Part shown: positions 1-9,632 of the stretch, piece by piece
Numbering within the stretch: the first letter of the stretch is position 1
How the letters are laid out: each line of letters opens with the position of its first letter
Origin: Tetmemena sp. SeJ-2015
Lineage: Eukaryota > Ciliophora > Spirotrichea > Sporadotrichida > Oxytrichidae
NCBI GenBank assembly: GCA_027382625.1
Contig: JAJKFJ010021850.1
Coordinates: 45,956 to 109,955 of the forward strand
DNA length: 64,000 nucleotides
Reading direction: 5' to 3'
The notes under the pieces: model-generated
Database searches by the model: none
Seen by the model: only the letters and a program-made list of their open reading frames with translations
Told to the model about the DNA's origin: nothing
Program-made: the position numbers and the translations under genes

Positions 1-97
1 ACAGGCCTCAATAAATTAGGATGTTACTAGTGAGTAGAATTATTCTAGAGTTTAACTAGGCTTTCTAGAAATGAAGACTAGTTCTTCATATCATAGT

Positions 98-1051
98 TCA
101 TTATTACATGCTTTCATGAATCTCGTTGTGAGTCGAGAGTGATGAGTCAGTAGAAGCAGTTGAGTTCATAGAGTCAGTGGAGTTGCTCCTCTCTCTTTCT
201 CTAAGTTTCCTTTGAGCTTCATACTCTGCATCATCAGTGGGCAGTTCATATCTGCAAACAGGGCACTGATTGTGCTAGTGAAGCCACTCACCGATACATT
301 CCTTATTGAACAAATGACCACAGGGAAGCATGGTTGCCTTTTCTTTGAGATCTTCGCAACAAATGGTGCAGCGAGGTAATTCAACTGATCCATCCTTTTC
401 ATTAAGCTTGCAAAGCTTGTCAGTAATTTCTACCTCAGGCAAGTTCTTGATTGCAGTCTCTGAGGCAGGAGGATTTCCAGATCTGCCTCTGTCTTACATG
501 GAAGCTCTGAGAATTTACTCAAGGAGATTGTCATTAAGGCTGGATCTGAAGTTCATCTCGAATGGACTCATCATATCGAACAATCCATTGCCATGCAGAT
601 TGTTGATGGGAAGTATTAAAGGCCTTTAAGGAATGGTCTCGACTTCTTCAATGATGAGGTGTCTTCCTGAGGTAGGATCTTGTATGATTCGGCGGGTGAT
701 ATTCCTGATGATTGGTTGGCGTTCAACCAAAATGACTGGAATCTATCTCCTTGGGCTGTTCTGTTGCTATTACTAGGAAGAAGTCTGAGCACTTGCTTGA
801 TTGCTTGATTAGGAGGCTTGAGTTGGTTATTGTTGAGATGGTTGATTAACTTGAGAGTTTGAGGTGATCTCCTCGCAGAAGTTTTGTTCGCAGTCTGGAC
901 AGGACACGTCAACCATTTCTAGAGTAGGACTCATCTTCTTGAATTCCTTTTCGCAAACATGGCAGAAGTACTTCTTCTGCACAAGTCTGTAGCTAGTTGA
1001 AACTTGCATTTGCTCTGCTTGTTATGAAGAGTTGTTGCTTGAGGTGTTCAT
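98..1051 (-). CDS. RING-H2 E3 ubiquitin ligase with N-terminal zinc ribbon (RNF115/126-like)
   Basis: Seen: a single 317-codon frame runs from ATG (1051-1049) to TGA (100-98) without an intron, but only if TAA and TAG are glutamine; a poly-Gln stretch mid-protein is written largely in these codons. Residues about 24-48 hold a CxxC...CxxC zinc ribbon (FCHVC and SCPDC). Residues about 236-276 hold a complete RING-H2: CTICCEDL, then MLPCGHLFNKECI, then CPVCRYELP. The middle is Gln/Asn-rich and the tail Ser/Thr-rich. Known: this zinc ribbon plus C-terminal RING-H2 layout is that of RNF115/126-type cytosolic E3 ligases, where the ribbon binds ubiquitin or chaperone-bound clients. Inference: a soluble quality-control E3. 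The heat-shock-element cluster just upstream fits that role. It is one of the two cleanest genes in the window and serves as proof of the genetic code. Confidence 0.93.
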
Positions 1052-1159
1052 GATGATTAAGTTTATTCTTAGTTTGTTGTGGATTTGGCTTTGAAGAAGA
1101 TGGATTATTGATCGTATTATTGAAATTATAAAGTCAACTGACTAATTAAACTCCCCAAC

Positions 1160-1255
1160 TGAATCTAGAAAGTTCCAGCCCCGAATGTTCTAGAAATCTA
1201 GAGAAAAGTTTCTAGCAAAAGCTCTTCTGGAACAGATAACTATTCTAGAATAAAA
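1160..1255 (-). promoter_or_regulatory. Cluster of heat-shock elements upstream of the RING E3 gene
   Basis: Four inverted nGAAn/nTTCn units lie within 85 bases, about 115-200 bases upstream of the RING gene start: GAAAGTTC at 1168-1175, TTCTAGAA at 1188-1195, TTCTGGAA at 1225-1232 and TTCTAGAA at 1243-1250. Related half-sites (TCTAGA, TTCTAG) sit between them. Alternating GAA/TTC blocks are the HSF binding site in all eukaryotes. The divergent kinase-like gene at 1526 begins less than 300 bases away and could share the element. Another TTCTAGAA lies 3' of the RING gene at 63-70. Confidence 0.6.
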
Positions 1256-1525
1256 GAATGCATTTCTTCTTACTTATCGAAAATTCTTGGACATTAGATG
1301 CATGAGAATAGAATTAAATTATGCAAACATTTTTAGAGTTTATATTAAGAGTCTAAAAGGTATAAAATAAAAATCTAAACAAAGAATGAAAGGAAAAACT
1401 ATTTAGGGCATGATTTAATTTGAAAATTAAACTCTATAAAAATTATGGTAGAAAGGATATATCTCCATATTTAACTGCGATATAAATAAATAAGATATTT
1501 TCGATTTAAGAAAAAACTTAGTTAG

Positions 1526-2320
1526 ATGCACCTCCACCTTGCTGATGCGAAGCGAAGAGACACCATCATACAAGAAGAGTATGCTTACAAGATCTTCCCT
1601 TACGAATACCTTGTAAAGAAGGAAGAGAGAGGTCTTGAGCTCGCGAACGAACTGACAGTGTTCAGAGAAGCGAGGGACAAAAACTTGAAGTACGTTCTTC
1701 ATCTTGCTGGTGTTCTTATCGATCATGATTACATCGCCATTCGCCTTCCTAAATGGGAGATCACACTACGAGAATTTCTCAGCACGAGGCGCAACAAGTA
1801 CTAGCTTACTGCTATTCTCACTGACCTCGTTAGAGGAGTGATGGAGTTGCATGAGTTGGGATTCAGAGATCTCAAGCCAGAGAAAATCATGATAAACTTT
1901 GAACCAGTCAGAGCAACTGTCAAAAGGACTTCAACAGAGTTGTAAGAAGAGAAAACATTGAGGAAGCATCGGTGCAAGGAACTGCAGGCTACTTCCATAG
2001 AGACAGACTTGGCTCAAGGGTTCAGTGCAGTGGACATTTTGTCTATAGTTGCAATCATACTTGAATGCGATATGAAACCAGAGGAATACTAATAGTGTGA
2101 AAGTGAAGATGATGCATATAATTCAAGACATTGTAAGTATAGCAAGTATCAGAACCTTTGAAAAAGTTAGAGAGTAATAATAAAGCAACCTATGAAACTA
2201 ACACTCAGTTATCTGAGATAGAGGAAGCAGGTATAAAATTCAGAGAATATGAGACAGACGTCAAGGTCCACCTTCCTAAAGACTTTAGATTGCCTGTTTA
2301 GGGTTAAAATTTAGCATGAT
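1526..2320 (+). CDS. Divergent protein-kinase-like gene, probably with very short introns or frameshifts
   Basis: The frame opens at ATG 1526 and reads, with TAA/TAG as Gln, to 2160. Kinase landmarks: AYKIF near residue 20 (lysine of the VAIK motif, no glycine loop before it), HELGFRDLKPEKIMI at about residue 105-120 (catalytic loop with HRD changed to FRD), an activation segment GTAGYFHRD (about 1979-2005) and a helix-F-like AVDILSIVAIILE. The activation segment is in another frame. Removing a 20-nt GT...AG stretch at about 1909-1928 puts a DFN motif (DFG-like) into frame, and removing another 20-nt GT...AG stretch at about 2135-2154 leads to a shared end at a TGA near 2320. A third frame change near 2000 is unexplained. 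It may therefore be a gene with 20-nt introns, a pseudogene, or both. The protein is N-terminally short for a kinase, and the catalytic changes suggest a pseudokinase. Confidence 0.5.
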
Positions 2321-2335
2321 TATAAGTATTAATAA

Positions 2336-2397
2336 AGAAATTAATTATACACAACTTATTTTCACTTTCTTATCATATTATGGGGTTTTGGGGTTTT
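2336..2397 (+). repeat. Dispersed repeat end joined to a G4T4 telomere-like tract
   Basis: The block ending in TTATCATATTATGGGG (2370-2385) recurs at 11242-11257 and, inverted, at 52273-52288. Here it runs directly into GGGGTTTTGGGGTTTT (2382-2397), two units of the hypotrich/euplotid telomere repeat. In Oxytricha, TBE transposons carry telomere-like repeats at their ends, so this may be a decayed transposon end. Two units are too few to prove a telomere addition site. Confidence 0.5.
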
Positions 2398-2398
2398 A

Positions 2399-2575
2399 AT
2401 GGCTTGCTATTTTAATCAAAAATATGGCCCAAACCTTCCTCTTATCATCTTTGCTGAAGAAAATGAAATATAGTTCATAGAAAGATACTCCGAGAGATGT
2501 TTGTTAAGTGTTTAAGACTCGGAAATATCATCAAATTTCTGGATGAAATTACTCGATGGAATAATAGAATCTTGA
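2399..2575 (+). CDS. Small hypothetical ORF next to the G4T4 tract
   Basis: ATG at 2399 overlaps the end of the G4T4 tract and opens a 58-codon frame with internal TAG/TAA read as Gln, closing at TGA 2573-2575. I see no known motif; the composition is ordinary (about 20% acidic). It may be a remnant of a gene or transposon ORF. The following stretch to 2938 is AT-rich and shows nothing recognisable. Confidence 0.2.
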
Positions 2576-2938
2576 TTTTACAATAAGACTAGAGCTTTGG
2601 ACATATCCCAAAATTCAAGCAAGACTCAAAGTAATAATGTATTTTATAAATAGAGGAATTATAAAATGCAAATAAAAATAATTTTGGTAGCGATGCAATT
2701 AGGGGACAAATTAAGATCACTTAAGGATCTCAGTGATATCATGAGATAGAAAGAATTTAACAATTTTATGGGATTGCTACCTTAACTCAAACAATCTCAA
2801 AAAATAGATGCTGTTATCTTAAGTTTAGAAGAAAAAAAATTAATTCATAAGTTGGTTATTTTTTTATAAAAATTTACTAATTGTTACAATTTCATAAAGA
2901 CAATAAATTTTATTACAAATAAATTAGTATTATGTTTA

Positions 2939-3580
2939 ATTATACCTAAGAATTTAAATGAAAAGAGTTGAAGCACACCAAAAATAGAAAGCAAGAAGAA
3001 AATCCAAGAGTTAGAGATTCGAAGACAAGATATATATATATATATATAAACTACCTTTTTAATTTTTAAATATCGTTATTTCTTCCATCACCACAAATCT
3101 CAGTGCAAGTACCTTTTAAACTTTCTTGCTCTTCAAAATCGTCATCTTCATCTGAGTCGTAGTTGAGCCTTCAGTCTCTGACAGAATAAGGAGGGACTTT
3201 ATTAAACTGAGTTTGCTTCTGCTTAGATTTGAGAAAGTTCAACAAGACACGAAAAACATCTTTTCTCTATAAAAGGTGCAAGTTAAAAAGTTTACCCAAA
3301 TTAAGTAAAACCAAGTCTTCCTCCTTATTCTGTCAGAGACTGAAGGCTCAACTACGACTCAGATGAAGATGACGATTTTGAAGAGCAAGAAAGTTTAAAA
3401 GGTACTTGCACTGAGATTTGTGGAGATGGAAGAAATAACGATATTTAAAAATTAAAAATTCTAAATATATTGGTAGTTTATATATATCTCTTGTCTTCGA
3501 ATCTCTAACTCTTGGATTTTCTTCTTGCTTTCTATTTTTTGTGTGCTTCGACTATTTTCCTTTAAATTCTTAGGTATAAT
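2939..3580. mobile_element. Palindromic (fold-back) element carrying a gene fragment
   Basis: Two inverted arms of about 256-261 bases (2939-3194 and 3320-3580) flank a 125-base spacer. Identity is high, broken by small indels such as a longer TA run on the left (3031-3049). Read rightwards, the right arm encodes an Asp/Glu run followed by KGTCTEICGDGRNND, in a frame open for more than 30 codons. C....CGDG is typical of Cys-rich extracellular repeats in ciliates and other protists. The coding look inside both arms suggests a captured host fragment. It lies between the kinase-like gene and the 3' end of the MORN kinase. Confidence 0.75.
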
Positions 3581-4946
3581 AAAAACAATATAAGTTTAGA
3601 GTATAATTCCTGTTTTTGTGCTAAACACCATATTGACGGCTCATACTCAGAGCATAAATTTTTGATTTTATTTAATAAAACCTTACTCAGAATAATTGAA
3701 TCAAAATGCCATTTCTCCACTCCCCTTGCTTTCTGTTGCCTCGTTGATCTATCCACGTCCCCTTCCCGTGCTTCTTGCCCTCTTTCCATTCACCCTCGTA
3801 TCTTTCTCCGTTTGCATAACTCATTATTCCATATCCATTTTACGGATTTTTATCATTCTCAGAACCACTGAACTAACCTTCATAGATGTCTCCATTCCAC
3901 CATGTATAGATTCCTTTTCCTTTCAAATAGCCTTTTTACCATTCTCCTGAGTAAGTTCCGTTATTGAGAATTTTACATCCATAACCATGCCTTTATTAAT
4001 CAACGTAATCTCCTACATAATAATCGTTTTTACCATTTTTAACTATCTTTCTATTTTCATATTCTTGTTTAAATCCTGGTACTCCTCCTCCTCCTCCTCC
4101 TCCTCCTCCAAACTTTGAAAATTTAATAAAGTCGTCCTTAAATGTATTTGCTACTCTCTCGTTAACCAAATTTGCATTTTATTACTTGCTCTGACATTCC
4201 TTATTATGTAAGTAACCTTTGTAAAGATCTGCTTTAGTATTGTTTAACTATATTTCAAATTCTAACTTCGCAATTAAATGCTTTATAGGTTAGGGGAGAT
4301 CTAGCTGCGTGAGTAGTTTTTTACCACTTTAAGACTTTAACTTCTCCAAATCAACATCTTTGATACTTTAGTATATGAGATCATATACTTTTTATTGTTT
4401 TCTTTCTTCAGTTTTTTTATTAGAATAGGGTATTTCTAATCAAAAACTTGCTCAATTGAAAGATTTTCTCTCACAGAGTTAAAGAGTTTTAGATCTAAAA
4501 CTTGATCAATACTTGGTCTTTCAGTAGGTTCTAATCTCAAAAGACTATCCATTAAATTCTAAAATTTCAAATACTCCGAGTTTAAAACAGGATTTTCTCC
4601 CAACATAACTGATATATTCATTTATTTACCTTTGAGTAAAGTTGTTTTGTTGCAAATGTAATAGATTAATACTCCTAAGGACCACATGTCAGCTTTGTAA
4701 TTGTGCTTATGATTTTCTTATAATAGCTCAGGAGCCATATAATTTGGAGTTCCTGACTAAGTAAGTGCATTTGTTTCTTCAGGTTTCAAAACTCTTGAGC
4801 ATCCAAAGTCTGCAAGTCTTATATCTCGGAGAAGCATGTATCTCGATACCTCCTAAGAATTAACTATTTTATGAATTTTTAAGGTTAAAAGCACAAAAAA
4901 TGTCGTTTTAGGGAACTTCAGACACTTTTATTGTCAAATGAAGATT

Positions 4947-5359
4947 TATAGTAAGAATTTTAATTAAAATCGGTGATTAAAATAATAAATGGGGAAGTGG
5001 AACTTCGTGTCAGTTGAAATCGCAGATTCCCCCCATGATCTGCAGCTTGTTCGATAGAGTATCAAAAATTAATATGAGTTTCTTCTTTAACCATCTTCGT
5101 AGCACCTCTCAGCAGTGAGATATGATTCACGCATTCTTCCTCATCATCAACTTTTTCGTCATAAAAAACTTGTGTCCCTTATAACTCTTGACTGAGCACT
5201 CCTACACAAAAGTTGCAAGGATAAAAGTTGTTAGAATTTAATGCTGAATCGAATGATCAAATTATTATTTAAATTGGACACACTCAAGCTGTCACTGATT
5301 TATTCCATTTTAATTTAATATCTAATTTAATTCACTTTTTTATTAAATTCTCAGCTATA
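4947..5359 (+). mobile_element. R1a: TA-bounded repeat, IES-like ends
   Basis: A 413-base unit starts TATAGTAAGAATTT and ends, on the reverse strand, TATAGCTGAGAATTT, so it has short imperfect inverted ends and a TA at each edge. The uninterrupted opposite TIR of E1 shows that R1a was inserted there. Two more copies lie at about 10607-11014 (inverted) and 61136-61552. A core of GCTTATAACTCT and TTGAGCG-type words is shared by all three. No ORF is conserved. Confidence 0.75.
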
Positions 5360-5819
5360 ATGTCGTCCAAAAATCTTATTCTTAAACGAAAATTAGTCAT
5401 TATAAAGTCTAAAATCTGATGAAAAATTAAACTTTTCAAAATGTTCTTCGCCATAATTTGATTAAATATTGTCAAATATAATCTCCTCTAAATAATAGAA
5501 GGACCTGAGCTCAGCTGCTGTTTGAATATCACTTATCCTTATTGTAAACAAAATTAAGATATAAATTTCAAATATAATCTTTCAAAGCTCGACATTTTTA
5601 AAAAATATACAGTACAAAACTAATAAATTCTAACCTTAATAAATGTTGACCTTGGGCTGTGCTTGCAATAAGAAAAACTGATTTTGAGATAGCACCTGAG
5701 TTCAGGTCCTTCGATTTTTTAGAGGAGATTAGCAATGGTATTTGACAATACATAATAAAATTACGGTGAAGAACATTTTTAGGAAAAGTGCAATTTTTCA
5801 AAAAAAATTAAGGGAATTT

Positions 5820-6310
5820 AAAAGGGCCCCCCCGGGATAAATAAGATAGGCCGTTTACGTCAATGATATTTCTGTGGCGCAATTAAATTTTCGCACACAA
5901 ACCTACCAGCCCAAAAAGCGGGTATTTAAACCCCCGGCAAACCACCTCAAAATTCTTTACAGAAGCCCCCGGCTTTTGGGAGACCATTCAAAAAAAACCC
6001 AAAAAAGGAAAAAAAAACCATAGGGTTTGGGCCGGGGCCAAATCGCTGCTTTTGCAGCGACTGGCTTCCTGTCCCGCGCAAAATGATGTTTTGTCCCTCG
6101 ATTTCAAACCCTCCAAAGCCCGGAAAAAGGATTTGGAGGGTGAGTGGGAAACCACCTTTTTATTAAACTCTCCAGTGAGCAGCTCAACCCCCTTCCCCCG
6201 GGCTTCCCGTTTAAATTCCCCTTCCCCATTTTAAGCACTCACCCACCAGCCAATGGATTGCCAAACCAGAAAGCCTTCAGGGAAAGGGCGACTGGTGCCT
6301 CGTGCCGGTC
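5820..6310. other. GC-rich, homopolymer-rich block of uncertain origin inside E1
   Basis: The stretch is visibly richer in G/C than its surroundings and full of short homopolymer runs (seven C at about 5826, A runs near 5990-6020). It includes a hairpin CGCTGC...GCAGCG at about 6044-6059. A 60-codon frame on the plus strand (6052-6234) has no recognisable motif. It could be foreign DNA captured by E1 or a poorly resolved stretch of assembly. Confidence 0.35.
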
Positions 6311-7037
6311 GTGTGCGTCCTGAATTTTAACTTTCTAATTTAATAATCTAATTTTTCACAAATTTTAGACTTTATCGTGACTATTTTTCACTTAAAAATA
6401 AGATCTTTGGATTACATTAATTCTTCATTTGACAATAAAAGTGTCTGAACTTCCCTCAAACGACCTTTTTTTGTGCTTTTCATCTAAAAATAGACTTAAA
6501 GCAATTAATTCTTAGGAGGTGTCGAGATACGTGCTCCTCTCAATATCTTGATTTGAATCTATGAGTATGTTTGCAGGTTTGATATCTCTATGTATTATGT
6601 TATGGTCGTGAAGATGCTTCAGGCCTTTAACGATCTGATAGATCCATGTTTTTATTTTTTCAATAGTAAGAGAATTGTTTTCCCAGTTAGATTTGATAAG
6701 ATTGTCCAAGGTTCCCCCAGAAGCGTATTCCATAACTAAGTTAATCCTCCTATTTTTATCATCCGAATCAATAAAGAAGTCATGAATGGGAATGATGTGT
6801 TTATGAGGAGGGATTTTAACAGCCAGTTCAATCTCCCTTAAAGATTCATTATTCTCAATTGACATCTTCTTTACAGCAACATTAACATCTTTAGCATTTT
6901 AAGCTAGGGAAATTTCACCAAATGTTCCTTCCCCTATTTTCCTAAAAAGCCTATATTAAGCTTAGAAACTCTTAACGGGGATAACAATAGGTTTGCTTTC
7001 AGCTATGCTTCTTTACTTTAGTTGCTCAACCATCTTT

Positions 7038-7862
7038 GGGGGGGGGGGACGGAAGTGTACACCCCCACTTTTTATCATCAAAATTTATGAAAAAACATCC
7101 ATTTAGGCCAAAATCGGCTAAAATTGCCAAAAAATTAAGAATTTTTAGCTTTCAAAATTTCCATGAGTGTCAAAATTTATTATTTCAAATTTTATGAAAT
7201 AACCTTAAAATTATTTCCGAGCTCCCTTTTTACTCATGAATATAAAGTCTTATGAAGATACTAGAGCTAATACACTATTAATTATGATTTGTCCTTCAGT
7301 TTTTTTAATGCGATTTGCTTGTTTTATCAAAATTCTTGCAATCTTAACTTGAATATTATTTAGAGAAGAATCTGACAAGTTTAAATATAATAGCCAAGAT
7401 CACTAGATCTGCAATTACATAGAATTACTGCTGTAAACTCAATGATAAACTCTATAACATACTTTAGAGGATCTTACAATAATATGTATAATTTTTAAGA
7501 ATAATCATAACAATTCATTGCCCAAATAAGTTCTCAAATAATCCAGCTATCTGGGGACCTACTATATAGCAGATAACCTCTTTTAAAATAGCTTAATATA
7601 AAGTAATGAAATGATACTTAGTTATTTATGGGAATAAAACATAATCATAACATCAATCAGTCATCAATTTTAAATTCAATAAATAATATTAATAGATCAT
7701 CAATAAAAAAGTGAAATTCGTAAAAATGACCCTCTTGGAAATTTTAGAAGCCAGAATCACTTAAATTTTTGGCATTTTTAGCTGATTTTGACACCTAATG
7801 GGCACTTTTATTGGCATTACGTTCATTTTTAGGGGGTGTGCACTTCCGTCCCCCTCCCCCCG
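7038..7862. mobile_element. MITE with G-rich ends and 7-bp target duplication (family G, copy 1)
   Basis: CATCTTT is duplicated at 7031-7037 and 7863-7869. Between the copies are inverted ends of about 130 bases that start with a G run then GGACGGAAGTG and continue with similar AT-rich sequence. The same site is empty in the duplicated kinase copy at about 14372-14390. The interior is AT-rich and has no ORF. A related element with the same end type and 7-bp duplication lies at 35079-35651. Confidence 0.85.
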
Positions 7863-7869
7863 CATCTTT

Positions 7870-8302
7870 ATATTTAATAAGAATCTATTAATTCCAATTC
7901 TCAAAATTGGAAGCTAATTTAACTTCAGGGACTTTGGGTTCTAAAGAAAAATGATTAGGGTTATAACTCGTTTAACCTTTATAATCGATTTGCAAAAAGG
8001 AGATTTTTGTCTAAATTAATATGGTGAGAAATAAGTGTTATAAAAGGAAAGAAATTTGAATTTCTTATTCCTTTTTCGTAAATCTTATTCAATTAGCATC
8101 TCCTACTGGCCCAATAGATAGATCCTTGATTTTAAAGCATCCATTTAAGTCATGTTCTTAAAAAGTTAAAATAGTTTCAAACCTGCAAAAAAGACAAGAG
8201 TTTTCCTTTTCTTGAGGTCACTAAGTAATAAGAAGTAAATATAAATTTTTAGTATAAATAGAAAGCATATCTATCTTATAGAAAATCAGATTTGCATTAA
8301 AT
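7870..8302. repeat. Duplicated upstream region of the MORN-kinase genes (copy 1)
   Basis: This stretch aligns with 14380-14890 in order, for example TTATTCCTTTTTCGTAAA, then CCAATAGATA, TTGATTTTAAA, CTGCAAAA and ATAGAAAGCAT. It shows that the duplication creating the two MORN kinases included about 450 bases of 5' flank. No gene is seen in it. Confidence 0.65.
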
Positions 8303-8691
8303 TATTACTAATTTAAGCTTGATTTAGCGAAATTTTTTTTTAAATTTATGAATTCTATTGATAGTTAAAGTTTCTGCATTGGGATTCCCTTTGTAGGCTT
8401 TGAGTTTCCTGGCAGTTGAGAAAAGTGTCCATTTGGGACGATCTAGGGCTCATTGGATAGCGCTTGCAAAATTAGGAGGGCTTTATCCTGTGCGTTGACC
8501 CTCTATCTGCTCTCCTGATGGAGTTAACCGGACTTTAATGTGGCAGATGCCAATTCTTCATAAATGCAACCCCCTAATTATTTTGCCCTCACAATTTGAG
8601 GATTCAGCCTGCATGCACAGGATCATTGTTTCTCCCCTTGAGATGGGCGTTCGATTGATACCCATATTGCTATGGTTAATTAAATATTTTT

Positions 8692-8796
8692 AGGCCTCAA
8701 GCACCTTCATGACCATAAAATCATTCATAGAGATATCAAACCTTTAAATATACTTATTGATTCCAAAAGGCAATATAAGATTAGCTAATTTTTGAT
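8692..8796 (+). pseudogene. Kinase catalytic-loop fragment in the left arm of the nested palindrome
   Basis: The arm encodes [19 protein letters not shown] followed by ILIDSK, nearly the same as the catalytic loop of the two MORN kinases ([18 protein letters not shown]). Homology stops on both sides, so only about 30 codons were captured. The mirror copy is on the minus strand at about 10038-10142. Confidence 0.8.
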
Positions 8797-8870
8797 AAAA
8801 AAACAAAAAAAAATAAAAATTATTTGAGCTATAATAAGGAAAAAAAAGTTTTTTAGAGATGGTGCTCATA

Positions 8871-9629
8871 ATATTGAAAAAATGGCATTGATTTCGTGAA
8901 TTTCTTATCAAATACAGTTTGCTACTCAGTCTGTTGCTAAAGAGAGGTTTAGATTCCAATTATAATTGCTTTAATTACTTATCCAGTTTAGTAGCTGATG
9001 GCAGTTTGAATTATAGTTAAAGAATTGACTGGATTGTAATCAAATTGAACACATTGTCATCTACTACTAATATCTGAGATCTAGAAAAGTTTTTGGAAAA
9101 GTTTGAAATTAATAGAATAAAGACAATAAGTTTGACATTAAAAATTAGGTATTTACATCTAAGTTGAAGTAAAACTCCAGTCTGATGTAGTAAAACTCCA
9201 TCTTTAAAATTTTTTAAACTAGCCAATCAGAGACTCTGCTTTGCTTAATAATTAGAAATTATTAAGTCTCTGATTGGCTAGTTTAAAAAATTTTAAAGAT
9301 GGAGTTTTACTACATCAGACTGGAGTTTTACTTCAACTTAGATGTAAATACCTAATTTTTAATGTCAAACTTATTGTCTTTATTCTATTAATTTCAAACT
9401 TTTCCAAAAACTTTTCTAGATCTCAGATATTAGTAGTAGATGACAATGTGTTCAATTTGATTACAATCCAGTCAATTCTTTAACTATAATTCAAACTGCC
9501 ATCAGCTACTAAACTGGATAAGTAATTAAAGCAATTATAATTGGAATCTAAACCTCTCTTTAGCAACAGACTGAGTAGCAAACTGTATTTGATAAGAAAT
9601 TCACGAAATCAATGCCATTTTTTCAATAT
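8871..9629. mobile_element. P1: perfect palindrome carrying a response-regulator fragment
   Basis: The 364-base arms (8871-9234 and 9266-9629) are perfectly complementary across a 31-base spacer. Each arm encodes, outward from the centre, SQILVVDDNVFNLITIQSIL, the beta-1 and acidic-pair start of a response-regulator receiver (REC) domain. In the right arm the frame runs on through Gln codons (9274 to a TGA at about 9630). The phosphate-accepting Asp region and the rest of the domain are not recognisable, so this is a captured piece of a hybrid histidine kinase or response regulator. Confidence 0.85.
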
Positions 9630-9632
9630 CTG
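9274..9632 (+). pseudogene. REC-domain fragment (right arm of P1)
   Basis: The open frame has about 118 codons with TAA/TAG as Gln. ILVVDDNVFNL at residues about 51-61 matches the conserved start of receiver domains in hybrid histidine kinases (I-L-V-V-D-D-N-x-x-N-L). The ATG start and the N-terminal hydrophobic stretch probably come from the junction, not from the source gene. An identical inverted copy lies in the left arm, from 9226 downwards. Confidence 0.6.

Larger units (their letters stand above)
4826..6542. mobile_element. E1: 1.7-kb TIR element inserted in MORN-kinase copy 1
   Basis: Direct repeats ATATC at 4821-4825 and 6543-6547 bound an element with imperfect terminal inverted repeats of about 120 bases; shared parts include TATCTCGAYACCTCCTAAG and CAGACACTTTTATTGTCAAA. 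The left TIR is itself split by repeat R1a (4947-5359), and the TIR homology resumes after it. A second inverted pair (about 5430-5515 and 5690-5800) sits inside. No transposase is recognisable. The block 5820-6310 differs sharply in composition (listed separately). Confidence 0.8.
3687..7032 (-). pseudogene. Protein kinase with C-terminal MORN repeats, copy 1, interrupted by element E1
   Basis: ATG at 7032-7030, TGA at 3689-3687. Order from the N terminus: glycine loop GEGTFGE, VAVKKM, C-helix, [18 protein letters not shown] (catalytic loop), then a 1.7-kb insertion, then DFGCSR, GTPNYMAPELL, helix F with MWSLGVL and the C-lobe to about residue 300. A linker and a Gly run (CTC repeat, 4081-4110) follow, then MORN repeats such as HGYGCKILNNGTYSGEW and NGYGIMSYANGERYEGEW. 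The kinase core resembles CAMK-like kinases. MORN repeats are known membrane-lipid or cortical scaffolding modules. Removing the insertion between its ATATC repeats rejoins the frame exactly (see findings). A separate small frame change near 4420-4430 (T-rich run) marks decay or a sequence error. The start codon overlaps the target duplication of another element (7038-7862), so its promoter is displaced. Confidence 0.8.

Noticed and set aside
616..912. Separate small protein on the minus strand within the RING gene
   Set aside because: Different frame from the RING gene, which is continuous here through Gln-coding TAA/TAG.
3031..3049. TA dinucleotide run as a recombination signal
   Set aside because: Shorter in the other arm of the palindrome; ordinary slippage.
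4081..4110. CTC/GGA trinucleotide run as a microsatellite of interest
   Set aside because: It encodes a glycine linker between the kinase and MORN parts.
8400..8680. Structural RNA gene in the GC-richer part of the outer palindrome arm
   Set aside because: An A-box-like GCTCATTGG is present but no B box and no fold I recognise; identical in both arms because of the inversion.
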